A stretch of 51,674 nucleotides of DNA, taken from NCBI GenBank assembly GCA_947175385.1, contig CAMWMN010000004.1:1-51674 (forward strand). Reading direction: 5' to 3'. The stretch's first letter is position 1, and every line of letters begins with the position of its first letter. This document shows, piece by piece, positions 1 to 7,942 of the stretch. Source of the DNA: an uncultured Clostridia bacterium (GTDB lineage Bacteria > Bacillota > Clostridia > Oscillospirales > Ruminococcaceae). The translations under genes and the position numbers were made by a program. Below the pieces are notes generated by a model. It was given only the letters and a program-made list of their open reading frames with translations. It was not told the origin of the DNA and did no database searches.

Positions 1-100
1 TTATAATACGAATGACACGGCGGGAAGTGTGTTAATCCACAAATTTTTGAAAAATCCAAATAAAATTTATGTGTAATCCCTATAAAATGTGGGGAAAATG

Positions 101-129
101 TTGACATTTTCGAGAAAATGTGGTATAAT
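101..129 (+). promoter_or_regulatory. Promoter of the HAD/FapA operon
   Basis: The -35 TTGACA (101-106) is separated by 17 bp from the -10 TATAAT (124-129), which carries the extended element TGG. This is a near-perfect vegetative promoter about 45 bp upstream of the HAD gene. I see no gene in bases 1-100. Confidence 0.85.
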
Positions 130-179
130 AAGAAAAAGAGTATGTTTTGGCAAATTTAGGTTCACTGTGAGGATTTTCA

Positions 180-821
180 ATGATCAAAGCGGTTATTTTC
201 GATATGGACGGGCTGATTCTCGATACCGAGAAGCTGTTGATTCGGTTCTGGATCCAAGCAGCGAACGAGGCAGGGTTCCCGATGACATATGAACAAGCTC
301 TCGGAATCCGCTCGATGCACCGAAAATTCGCTATTCCGCATTTACAGGAAATCTTCGGCGAAGAGTTCGACTATGTAAAAATTCGTTCGCGGCGAATGGA
401 ACTAATGAACAAATGGCTCAGCTCTCACGAATTGGAGCTTAAACCCGGCGTTGTCGAGCTGCTGAATCATCTGAACGAGCGGAAAATCCTCACGGCAATC
501 TGCACGGCGACCGATTATGAGCGCACGCGCGATTATCTTACACGCGCGGGAATTTTTGAGAGATTTGATAAAATTATCTGCGCGACAATGGTAGAATTTG
601 GAAAGCCTTGTCCCGATATTTATCTTTACGCAGCGGAGCAGCTAGGGATTGCCCCCTCGGATTGTATGGCTCTCGAGGATTCGCCAAATGGTGTGAGATC
701 CGCGGCAGCAGCGGGATGTGTGACGATCATGATTCCGGATCTTACAGAACCCGATGAGGAGCTTGACGGCGTGAATTTTACACGGGTAGGCTCATTGTTG
801 GACGTAATACATAGAATATAA
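180..821 (+). CDS. HAD-superfamily hydrolase (beta-phosphoglucomutase-like)
   Basis: A cytosolic phosphatase or phosphomutase of the HAD superfamily with a helical cap (subclass I). The 213-residue protein shows motif I DMDG at residues 8-11 (nucleophile D8, acid/base D10), the motif II Thr near 109-111, the motif III Lys at 142 (GKPCPD) and the motif IV acidic pair E166/D167 (ALEDSPNG). Length is normal for the family. The ATG follows a TGAGGA ribosome site. The fapA-like gene begins 22 bp later, so the two are probably cotranscribed from the promoter at 101-129. The substrate cannot be told from sequence; sugar phosphates are the usual ones. Confidence 0.88.
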   Translation: MIKAVIFDMDGLILDTEKLLIRFWIQAANEAGFPMTYEQALGIRSMHRKFAIPHLQEIFGEEFDYVKIRSRRMELMNKWLSSHELELKPGVVELLNHLNERKILTAICTATDYERTRDYLTRAGIFERFDKIICATMVEFGKPCPDIYLYAAEQLGIAPSDCMALEDSPNGVRSAAAAGCVTIMIPDLTEPDEELDGVNFTRVGSLLDVIHRI

Positions 822-843
822 GAGAACTTAAGGGGGTGACATT

Positions 844-2238
844 ATGGCTGATGGTAAACAACAGGTCAAAATGGACGGCAGAGCTGAAATCAGGCTCGAT
901 GACGGTTCTAAATATGCCAATCTTGTGGTTTTTCCGTCCAGAGGCGGCGGCAAGGACGTGACATTTCAGGACGTTATGTTGGAACTTAAGCGCAATAACG
1001 TTATTTATGGAATTGATGAGAACAGCATAAAAAAGGTGCTTAACGATCGGATATTTGAGGTTTCTATTTGCGTAGCTTCCGCGACACTGCCCAAAAAGGG
1101 TGCCAATGGCTATATCAACTTCCGTTTTGATAAAGAGCATAAGCTTAAACCTCACCAAAACGAATTCGGAATCGCGGATTTTCGCGAGTTGAACGCGATC
1201 GTTCCGATTCACAAAAATGATATAATTGCTGATATTGTGCTGCCCGAGGAGGGAATCCCCGGAACAGACATTTTTGGTAATCCTATACCAGCTGAACCCG
1301 GCGCGGCTACAAAGGTTTCATTGGGTAAAAACACACTGGTTACCACAGATGGAACTAAAGTTGTTGCGGCTTGTGACGGGCATATCGTATTCGGCAACGG
1401 CTCATTTCAGGTTGAAGAGGCTGTTACCATCAAGTCGGATTTGGATATTTCTGTCGGTAACATAAACTTCTTCGGCGATGTTCATGTGAAAGGCAACGTT
1501 ATGGAAGGATTTTCCATAAATGCCGGCAAGAACGTCAAAATCGATGGAAGTGTTTTCGGCGGAGAAATTACCGCAGGCGGAAATGTAACGATCGTCGGCG
1601 GCTGCATTAACTCCAAGCTCACTTGCGATGGTAACGCGGAAATCGGCTTCTGCGAGAATGCGGAGCTGTTTGTCAAGGGGGATTTAACCTCAAAACAGTT
1701 TGTTTTTTGCAACGCGTTCTGCTATGGCGCGCTTACCGCGAAAGGACCGCGGGGAGTCATCACGGGCGGAAAAATCACCTCAATGCACGATATTAACGCG
1801 AATACTATTGGTTCAATCAAATACACACCGACCGAGATTTACATTGGCGATGGTTCGGTGCTGTTTATGCGTCGGCGCGAGGCAGAGGCGGATTTGATGG
1901 AGTCGATTCGAATTTTCGATTTGGCAATTAAGAATCTGGCATTTCTGAAGCAGCGTAAGAAAGTTCAGGGGGAGCTTACCGAAGCTCAGCAGAAGATGTT
2001 CCGTACCGAAACGCAAAATAAACTGTTCCACTCAATGCGAAAGCAGGAAATCCAGGCTCAGATCGACAAGCTTGATGAGGACATCAAGAACAAAGATGCC
2101 TTAAGCGCCATCTGCTCCGGGACTATTTACCCAGGAGTTCATTTTTGCATTAACTTTCTGACGCTCGATATTTCCGATACGGTTATGCATTCCAAAGTCA
2201 CCATAGTTGATGACAGGCTTTTGGCTATACCATTATAA
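844..2238 (+). CDS. FapA-family protein (DUF342)
   Basis: A 464-residue protein of the FapA/DUF342 family. The central part (about residues 180-330) is a run of short Gly/Asn-rich turns such as GNINFFGDVHVKGNV, typical of a right-handed beta-helix. A charged, coiled-coil-prone segment follows at about 335-420 and a small beta domain closes the protein. In Vibrio a FapA homologue influences polar flagellar assembly, but homologues are common in non-flagellated Clostridia, and no flagellar gene lies in this window, so the role here is open. An AAGGGGGTG ribosome site precedes the ATG. Cotranscription with the HAD gene is likely. Confidence 0.82.
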   Translation: MADGKQQVKMDGRAEIRLDDGSKYANLVVFPSRGGGKDVTFQDVMLELKRNNVIYGIDENSIKKVLNDRIFEVSICVASATLPKKGANGYINFRFDKEHKLKPHQNEFGIADFRELNAIVPIHKNDIIADIVLPEEGIPGTDIFGNPIPAEPGAATKVSLGKNTLVTTDGTKVVAACDGHIVFGNGSFQVEEAVTIKSDLDISVGNINFFGDVHVKGNVMEGFSINAGKNVKIDGSVFGGEITAGGNVTIVGGCINSKLTCDGNAEIGFCENAELFVKGDLTSKQFVFCNAFCYGALTAKGPRGVITGGKITSMHDINANTIGSIKYTPTEIYIGDGSVLFMRRREAEADLMESIRIFDLAIKNLAFLKQRKKVQGELTEAQQKMFRTETQNKLFHSMRKQEIQAQIDKLDEDIKNKDALSAICSGTIYPGVHFCINFLTLDISDTVMHSKVTIVDDRLLAIPL

Positions 2239-2305
2239 TACGATTTTCCGCGCGCTTTACGCATAATTTCAAATCAGACGATCGTGGAATAATTCGGGGG
2301 AAAAG

Positions 2306-2905
2306 ATGAGGAAAAACAACAATATATTGATTATTATCGGGGTGACTATTGTCGCTGTCGGTGTTATTATTGCGGTTATCATAGCAAGCATTTCAAACAG
2401 CGGAGACAGCGAATCAAGCAGTGACTCTGAAAAACCTTTCGTTTCGAGTGATTTGCCTTATGATAATTCTGGTGTTACACCGCCGGACAACTCCGAAATC
2501 CCCTCAACGAGCGTTTCCGAACCGATTTCAGATACACCATCGGTCGTTGCTGAGGGAATCGTGGCGACTGCAAACTCGCTGATTGGCGTTCCGTTTGCGG
2601 AAAACGGCGCGGACACAAACGGATTCGATAATTCCGGGTTTATCTACTATGTGCTTCGTGAGAACGGGTATATTACTTGCCCGAGAACCACCCATGAACA
2701 GACGGAAATGGGCGCGAAGCTCGAGTATTCACAACTTAAAATCGGCGATTTGGCATTCTTTTCGGATGAGGGAATATTTGGAGGAATCTACATTGGAGGC
2801 GGCAAGATGATTGGCTGCCTAATGCCGGGGCAATCTGTGAGAATTATTGATATTACCACAGATTATTACAAGTCTAATTTCTACTGCGGTATCAGCTTGT
2901 CGTGA
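2306..2905 (+). CDS. Membrane-anchored NlpC/P60-fold protein, catalytic residues lost
   Basis: A 199-residue exported protein with an N-terminal membrane anchor (residues 7-28), a Ser/Asp/Pro-rich linker (31-80) and a C-terminal NlpC/P60 fold (85-199). NlpC/P60 enzymes cut peptidoglycan peptides with a Cys-His pair. Here the usual DCSG motif reads DNSG, with Asn109 in the place of the Cys. The usual HVGIYIG motif reads FGGIYIG, with Phe158 in the place of the His. The flanking framework (GxPFxxNGAD, IGDLAFF, GGKMIG) is intact, so this is a well-preserved fold without its active site, perhaps a cell-wall binding or regulatory protein. A GGGGG-type ribosome site precedes the ATG. Confidence 0.8.
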   Translation: MRKNNNILIIIGVTIVAVGVIIAVIIASISNSGDSESSSDSEKPFVSSDLPYDNSGVTPPDNSEIPSTSVSEPISDTPSVVAEGIVATANSLIGVPFAENGADTNGFDNSGFIYYVLRENGYITCPRTTHEQTEMGAKLEYSQLKIGDLAFFSDEGIFGGIYIGGGKMIGCLMPGQSVRIIDITTDYYKSNFYCGISLS

Positions 2906-2908
2906 AAA

Positions 2909-3033
2909 TTGAAAAAGCAATTCGCTCCTCCGATTAAAGGACGAGCGATGCGGAAGTTTTTCAATTTGTTACAGACAATTGTTGGAATATGCATAAATCA
3001 CGGCAGCGTTTCAAATCGTTGCCGTGACTTTTT
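2909..3033 (+). terminator. Tandem hairpins with U-run between convergent genes
   Basis: A first imperfect hairpin (arms 2909-2916 and 2957-2964, inner arms 2923-2927 and 2943-2947) follows the NlpC/P60 stop codon. A second, strong one (arms 2998-3008 and 3017-3027, one G-T pair) is followed by C and TTTTT at 3029-3033, an intrinsic terminator for the + strand. Confidence 0.75.
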
Positions 3034-3073
3034 ATATAGTGCTATACATAACGATTTCACAACAAATCGGAAA

Positions 3074-3538
3074 TTATATCAACTTGTCCAATTCCGAAAG
3101 CAACTTGCGTTTCATCTCTTCAAGCTCATTGCTGTTCGGGCGGTTATCATCGCTGTACATTTTATCCATAGGATAACACCAAACGGGTCCTTTGCCGTTG
3201 TTTCCATAGTTTTCGATATCCCCGCTTCTTCTGGGATACAAGTGCCAATGAAGATGCGCGTCACCCATTCCCAATAATTCATAGTTCATTTTCTCGGCTC
3301 CAAAAGCCTTTGAAACCGCCTCGGCAACTATCGACATTTCCTCAAGGAATTTCATTTTTTCGTCAAACTGAAGATGAAAAAGCTCTGTTTTGTTCTCGTG
3401 ATTTTTATACAGGAAAAGTGTATAGCCGTAAAAATGCTGATTATCTCCGATAACCACATATCCCGTTTCAAGCTCTTTGACAAAATATGGATTTTCGCCT
3501 TTTTTTATCATTTCGATTCTATCACATATCAAGCACAT
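3074..3538 (-). CDS. HIT-family hydrolase
   Basis: A 154-residue protein of the histidine-triad superfamily, which hydrolyses or transfers nucleotidyl groups from dinucleotide polyphosphates, phosphoramidates or AMP-lysine. The triad HLHWH (in GDAHLHWHLYPRR, about residues 94-98) is present, and the N-terminal MCLICDRI is typical of the family. The ATG follows an AAGGAGGAG ribosome site. The gene stands alone with its own promoter and is more AT-rich than its neighbours. The substrate is unknown. Confidence 0.85.
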   Translation of the reverse strand: MCLICDRIEMIKKGENPYFVKELETGYVVIGDNQHFYGYTLFLYKNHENKTELFHLQFDEKMKFLEEMSIVAEAVSKAFGAEKMNYELLGMGDAHLHWHLYPRRSGDIENYGNNGKGPVWCYPMDKMYSDDNRPNSNELEEMKRKLLSELDKLI

Positions 3539-3571
3539 GGATACTCCTCCTTAAATATAACATATAGTAAA

Positions 3572-3600
3572 ATTGTATCACATTTCAAAATGAAATTCAA
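3572..3600 (-). promoter_or_regulatory. Promoter of the HIT gene
   Basis: On the minus strand, TTGAAT (3595-3600), a 17-bp spacer and TACAAT (3572-3577) with extended TGA. The -10 ends 34 bp before the start codon. Confidence 0.6.
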
Positions 3601-3713
3601 TATGCTGATATATTCTAATTTCGCATATCGTACATCAGTGTTTTATATATCAAATTGTTCAAAATATTCGCCCAATGTGGCAAAATGTTTGTGTTGAAAA
3701 GTTGAAAATCCCC

Positions 3714-3742
3714 TTGAAATTGTGAATAAAATGTGATATAAT
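3714..3742 (+). promoter_or_regulatory. Promoter of phosphoglucomutase gene
   Basis: TTGAAA (3714-3719), 17 bp, TATAAT (3737-3742) with extended TGA at 3734-3736. The start codon lies about 90 bp downstream. Confidence 0.8.
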
Positions 3743-3830
3743 ATTACTGTGTGGATTTTTCTGCGTACTCAAATCGAGCGGCAACGCGGGTTCGCACCTT
3801 AAAATGCATTTAACCGGGAGGATTCGGATT

Positions 3831-5546
3831 ATGAGAGATATTAAGGAACTATATGATTTGTGGCTGGAAAAGGCAACCGCCGACCCCGACCTTAAAACCG
3901 AGCTGGAGAGCGTTTCGGGCGATGACGAGGCAATCAAGGATCGCTTTTACCGCGATCTGGAATTTGGTACGGGCGGACTGCGCGGCGTAATCGGCGCGGG
4001 AACCAATCGTATGAACGTTTACACCGTAAAGCGCGCAACACAGGGCTTGGCGGAGTATGTCCTTGAAAGCGGATCGCCGAAAAGCGTTGCGATTGCTTAC
4101 GACAGCCGCATAAAGTCGGATTATTTTGCGCGTTGCACTGCCGAAGTGCTTGCCGCAAACGGTATCAAGACCTACATTTATAAGGAGCTTATGCCCACAC
4201 CAATGCTTTCGTGGGCGGTTCGCAAGCTGAACTGCGGAGCGGGTGTAATGGTTACCGCGTCACATAATCCCGCAAAATACAACGGTTATAAAGCGTATGG
4301 TCCGGACGGTTGTCAATTAACGCTTGAAGCGGCAAATACCGTTTTGGACAAAATTAACAATATCGATATGTTTAACGGTACGAAATCTGTGGATTTCAAC
4401 AAGGCTGTATCTGATGGAATGGTATCTTATATTGAGCAGCCCGTGATTGATGAGTACATCGCAAAGGTGCGTGAACAAGCAATCTACTCTGATGTTGTTG
4501 CCAAATCGGGGCTGAAAGTAGTGTACACCCCGCTGAACGGTACGGGAAACAAGCCAGTGCGCCGAATCCTCGCGGAAATCGGCGTAAAAGACGTTGTTGT
4601 AGTGCCCGAACAGGAACTGCCCGATGGGAATTTCCCGACCTGTCCGTTCCCGAATCCCGAGATTCGGGAGGCTCTGAAGTGTGGTCTGGAGCTGTGTGAG
4701 CGTGAAAAACCCGATTTGCTGTTGGCGACCGATCCCGACTGCGACCGCGTTGGAATCGCCGTTCCGGACGGGGACGGATACGAGTTGTTTACCGGAAACG
4801 AAACAGGTGCACTTTTGTTGGACTACATCTGCAAGGAGCGTATAAATTTGGGCAAAATGCCTAAAAATCCCGTTGCAATTAAGACAATTGTAACAAGCGA
4901 CATCACCAAGGCAATCTGCGCGAAGTACGGTGTGGAGCTGCGCGAGGTGCTGACGGGCTTCAAGTTCATCGGCGAACAGATTGGACTGTTGGAGGCAGAC
5001 GGCGAGGAAAATCGCTACATATTCGGCTTTGAGGAGAGCTACGGCTACCTCGCGGGTGCGTATGTACGCGACAAGGACGCGGTTGTGGCATCAATGCTGA
5101 TTTGCGAGATGGCGGCATTCTACCGCACCCAAGGAATCTCGCTGATTGAGGCGCGCAAGCGGCTCTACGATGAGTTTGGTGTGTATTTCAACAAGCTCGA
5201 CAATTTCACTTGTGAGGGTGCCTCGGGAATGGAGCGTATGAACGAGATAATGACGAGCCTGCGGAATGACGCTCCGAGCGCGCTCGGCGGACTTTCTGTG
5301 CTGTCGGTAACTGATTACGCAAGTTCCGTGAAAACCGCGTCGGACGGCTCTAAGAGCGAGGTTGCGTTGCCCAAGTCGGACGTTATTACGTTCAATCTTG
5401 AGGACGATGCAAGCGTGATTATTCGTCCATCCGGCACCGAGCCGAAAATCAAGGTTTACTACACTACCAAGGGCGCAACACGTGATGAGGCGGTTGCCTT
5501 TGAAGAAAAAATCTCGGCAGATTTCACAAAATTGCTGGGATTTTGA
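3831..5546 (+). CDS. pgcA: Alpha-phosphoglucomutase / phosphomannomutase family
   Basis: Interconverts glucose 1-phosphate and glucose 6-phosphate (or mannose phosphates), feeding glycogen and cell-envelope sugar synthesis. The 571-residue protein has the phosphoserine loop TASHNP (Ser144), the Mg2+ loop DPDCDR, the sugar-recognition motif GFEESYG and the phosphate-binding loop RPSGTEPKIK near the C-terminus, in the usual four-domain order. Length matches Bacillus PgcA. The start at 3831 is preferred over the in-frame ATG at 3804 because GGGAGG (3816-3821) lies 9 bp before it. It is a single-gene unit from the promoter at 3714. Confidence 0.93.
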   Translation: MRDIKELYDLWLEKATADPDLKTELESVSGDDEAIKDRFYRDLEFGTGGLRGVIGAGTNRMNVYTVKRATQGLAEYVLESGSPKSVAIAYDSRIKSDYFARCTAEVLAANGIKTYIYKELMPTPMLSWAVRKLNCGAGVMVTASHNPAKYNGYKAYGPDGCQLTLEAANTVLDKINNIDMFNGTKSVDFNKAVSDGMVSYIEQPVIDEYIAKVREQAIYSDVVAKSGLKVVYTPLNGTGNKPVRRILAEIGVKDVVVVPEQELPDGNFPTCPFPNPEIREALKCGLELCEREKPDLLLATDPDCDRVGIAVPDGDGYELFTGNETGALLLDYICKERINLGKMPKNPVAIKTIVTSDITKAICAKYGVELREVLTGFKFIGEQIGLLEADGEENRYIFGFEESYGYLAGAYVRDKDAVVASMLICEMAAFYRTQGISLIEARKRLYDEFGVYFNKLDNFTCEGASGMERMNEIMTSLRNDAPSALGGLSVLSVTDYASSVKTASDGSKSEVALPKSDVITFNLEDDASVIIRPSGTEPKIKVYYTTKGATRDEAVAFEEKISADFTKLLGF

Positions 5547-5582
5547 GGACAAAGTTTGTCTATTTTGACACGCTGAAAATGC

Positions 5583-5611
5583 TTGCATTTTCGAGGTAAG
5601 TGTGTTATAAT
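5583..5611 (+). promoter_or_regulatory. Promoter of rpmE
   Basis: TTGCAT (5583-5588), 17 bp, TATAAT (5606-5611) with extended TGT at 5603-5605. The -10 ends 42 bp before the rpmE ATG. Confidence 0.75.
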
Positions 5612-5653
5612 TAAATAGTATGATTATGCAATACGGATTTGAGGTGACATAGA

Positions 5654-5857
5654 ATGAAAGACGGAATTCATCCCGCATATGAGGCGACAACCATCAAGTG
5701 TGCTTGTGGAAACGTTATCGAAACACGTTCCACTAAAAAGGACATCAAGGTGGAAATCTGCTCGAAGTGCCACCCGTTCTTCACCGGCAAGCAGAAGCTG
5801 GTTGACAGTGGCGGACGTGTAGACAGATTCAAGAAGCGCTACAATCTGGGCAAATAA
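5654..5857 (+). CDS. rpmE: 50S ribosomal protein L31
   Basis: A small ribosomal protein of the 50S subunit that bridges to the 30S head. At 67 residues it is of normal length. It is the zinc-binding (C+) form, with Cys pairs CAC (16-18) and CSKC (36-39) and the conserved HPFFTGKQ segment after the second pair. C+ L31 is usually the zinc-replete version, and no C- paralogue is seen here. It is a monocistronic unit with its own promoter and a strong terminator. Confidence 0.97.
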   Translation: MKDGIHPAYEATTIKCACGNVIETRSTKKDIKVEICSKCHPFFTGKQKLVDSGGRVDRFKKRYNLGK

Positions 5858-5916
5858 TCGAGGGCAATTGTTCGGTTCCGCGAATTTTATGGAGCTGTTT
5901 GGTGTGCTTTCAAAAC

Positions 5917-5947
5917 AAAAACTCACGCATTTTTTGCGTGAGTTTTT
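5917..5947. terminator. rpmE terminator
   Basis: A 13-bp perfect stem (5917-5929 and 5935-5947) with A-tract and T-tract ends, so it can work in both directions. It stands 60 bp after rpmE. Confidence 0.9.
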
Positions 5948-6077
5948 GTCATCTAATTTCGCGAAATTTGTCGTTTCGCTGCAAAATGATGTGCGATGTA
6001 ACCTTACAGCGAAAACGCAAAATCTACAATAAATTGCTTATTGGGAATTGGGAGCGGCGGCTCGCCGCTGGAGGAAA

Positions 6078-6698
6078 ATGGAGTACAAAACAATCGCCGA
6101 GCGCTGTGAGGCGCGGTTTGTCGAGAAAAAGTCGGAGTTCATAGGTTATCTCGCACCCGTTTCGGACGAGGAGGAAGCTATTGCATTCATTAACGAAATT
6201 CGTGCTGAACACCGAAAAGCAACACACAACTGTTATGCGTATATCCTGCGCGAGAACACAATATGCAGACATTCCGATGACGGAGAGCCATCGGGAACTG
6301 CCGGCGTACCCATTTTCGAGGTGTTGCGAAAAGCGGAGCTGACGGACGTGGCATGCGTGGTTACGCGCTATTTTGGGGGTGTTATGCTCGGTGCGGGTGG
6401 ATTGATTCGCGCATACACACGCGGAGCGCGTGACGCGGTTGATGCAGCGAAAATTCGCGTGATGGCGATGAGTGTTGAACTCCGAATTTCGCTTGATTAC
6501 GCGCTTTATGGGCGATTGCCTCAAATTTTCGCGCAGTTTGACACGCGAGTGGAATCCGAGGAGTTCTCCCAGAATGTGGAAATCGTGCTCCGCGTTCGCG
6601 AGGAACTGGCAGAATCCCTGAAATCTGCGCTGATTGACGTGTGCAACGGGAATATAGTTGTGGATTTTGTACAAAAATCGTGGTTTGATTTTGCATAA
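6078..6698 (+). CDS. yigZ: YigZ/IMPACT family protein
   Basis: A 206-residue member of the UPF0029/IMPACT family, related to eukaryotic IMPACT (a Gcn2 regulator); the bacterial role is uncertain. Family motifs are clear: KKSEFIGY near the N-terminus, ATHNCYAY, the signature DDGEPSGTAG and the run VTRYFGGVMLGAGGLIRAY. The C-terminal part fits the associated DUF1949 domain. The ATG at 6078 is chosen because the family begins MEYKTI-like; a TTG ten codons upstream is less likely. The GGAGG is unusually close (3 bp) to this ATG. Confidence 0.85.
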   Translation: MEYKTIAERCEARFVEKKSEFIGYLAPVSDEEEAIAFINEIRAEHRKATHNCYAYILRENTICRHSDDGEPSGTAGVPIFEVLRKAELTDVACVVTRYFGGVMLGAGGLIRAYTRGARDAVDAAKIRVMAMSVELRISLDYALYGRLPQIFAQFDTRVESEEFSQNVEIVLRVREELAESLKSALIDVCNGNIVVDFVQKSWFDFA

Positions 6699-6767
6699 AA
6701 CGCTGAATTTCTCGAGAAAAAAGGATTTTTTCCGTCGGAAATTGTATATATTTACAGAGGTGATTTT

Positions 6768-7778
6768 ATGCTGCCACGCGAACGGATTATTCAAAATGAG
6801 CTCCTGACTCTCAGCCAATATGCTTGCAAGTCCGAGGACAGCCGCGGACGGCGCGTTTTTGAGCCGCCGTGTGACTTCCGGACGGACTTCCAACGTGACC
6901 GCGACCGCATTATTCATTGTAATTCTTTTCGCAGATTAAAGCGAAAAACGCAAGTATTCTTGATTCCGCACAGCGACCACTATCGCACACGCCTGACGCA
7001 CACGCTTGAGGTCAGCCAAATCGCGCGTACGGTCGCTTGCGCGCTAGGTCTGAACGAGGCTCTGACAGAGGCGATCGCACTTGGGCATGACCTCGGGCAC
7101 ACTCCGTTTGGTCACGATGGTGAGCGCGTATTGGACAAATTGATGGACGGAGGATTCGCGCACAACAAGCAGAGCAAGCGCGTGGTTGAGCGACTTGAAA
7201 AGGACGGAAAAGGTCTGAACCTCACGTTTGAGGTGATAGATGGAATCGTTGCGCACCGCGGAAGCTCTGCGCCGTCAATCACGCAAGAGGGTATGGTTGT
7301 GCGGTTTTGCGACAAAATTGCATACATAAATCACGATATTGAGGACGCGATTCGCGGTGAGGTGATTCGTCAGAGTGACCTCCCGGAATTTCCCGTGAGA
7401 GTGCTCGGAGAAACAAAATCCGAACGGATTACTTCGCTTGTGCGTTCATTGGTGAACAATTCTGCCGAGGAAATCAAGTTCGACCCGAAAACGCAATCCG
7501 CGTTCACGGAATTGCGTGATTTTATGTTCGAGCGCGTATACAGAGCCGAAAAAACCGTTGCCGAGAAGGACAAAGCGGCATTTATCGTGGAATATCTGTT
7601 CAATCATTTCTATAAAAATAAAGACGAAATGCCGCGCCTTTATGTGCAAATCGCCGAAGAGGACGGACTGGAAACAGCGGTCGGTGATTACATAAGCGGA
7701 ATGACCGATGAATACGCGGTGGACTATTTCACGCGGCTGTGCGTTCCGCACGGGTGGAACAGCGGGTATATCATCTGA
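6768..7778 (+). CDS. dgt: dNTP triphosphohydrolase (dGTPase-like, HD domain)
   Basis: Removes triphosphate from deoxynucleoside triphosphates, controlling dNTP pools. The 336-residue protein has the HD metal site: FRRLKRKTQVF, then RTRLTHTLEVSQIAR (His), then GHDLGHTPFGHDGE (HD pair) and a later Asp in YINHDIEDA. The shorter length fits the Gram-positive class. The GAGGTG ribosome site is 5 bp before the ATG. It precedes dnaG-rpoD, a neighbourhood commonly seen in Clostridia, which ties it to replication. Confidence 0.92.
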   Translation: MLPRERIIQNELLTLSQYACKSEDSRGRRVFEPPCDFRTDFQRDRDRIIHCNSFRRLKRKTQVFLIPHSDHYRTRLTHTLEVSQIARTVACALGLNEALTEAIALGHDLGHTPFGHDGERVLDKLMDGGFAHNKQSKRVVERLEKDGKGLNLTFEVIDGIVAHRGSSAPSITQEGMVVRFCDKIAYINHDIEDAIRGEVIRQSDLPEFPVRVLGETKSERITSLVRSLVNNSAEEIKFDPKTQSAFTELRDFMFERVYRAEKTVAEKDKAAFIVEYLFNHFYKNKDEMPRLYVQIAEEDGLETAVGDYISGMTDEYAVDYFTRLCVPHGWNSGYII

Positions 7779-7807
7779 TAAATCGATACAACGTTTGATT
7801 GATTAAT

Positions 7808-7919
7808 GCAAATCGCGAAAGCGAGCGGTGCGTTACACGCAAAGCGTGTAACGTGCCGCTCAGCTAGCACAGATGAAATTGGGCATTGCCCAATTTCATC
7901 TGTGCGGTTCGCGATTTGC
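7808..7919 (+). repeat. Structured palindromic element (copy A) before dnaG
   Basis: A closing stem (7808-7819 with 7908-7919, 12 bp) holds two long hairpins: 7823-7840 with 7844-7861 (18 bp, two G-T pairs) and 7867-7885 with 7887-7905 (19 bp, 1-nt centre), joined by a CTAGC-type junction. The distal end reads ATTTGCCATCAAGATAAAG and runs into the dnaG ribosome site. The same architecture recurs at five other places in the window. There is no U-run, so it is not a simple terminator. Confidence 0.85.
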
Positions 7920-7942
7920 CATCAAGATAAAGGGGGTAGCTT

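Noticed and set aside
2909-3277. Open frame of 122 codons on the + strand after the NlpC/P60 gene
   Set aside because: It covers the terminator hairpins and is antisense to the HIT gene, with no ribosome site.
7808-7919. Terminator of dgt
   Set aside because: The hairpins are strong, but no U-run follows. The same structure stands before other genes in the middle of operons, so termination is not its obvious job.
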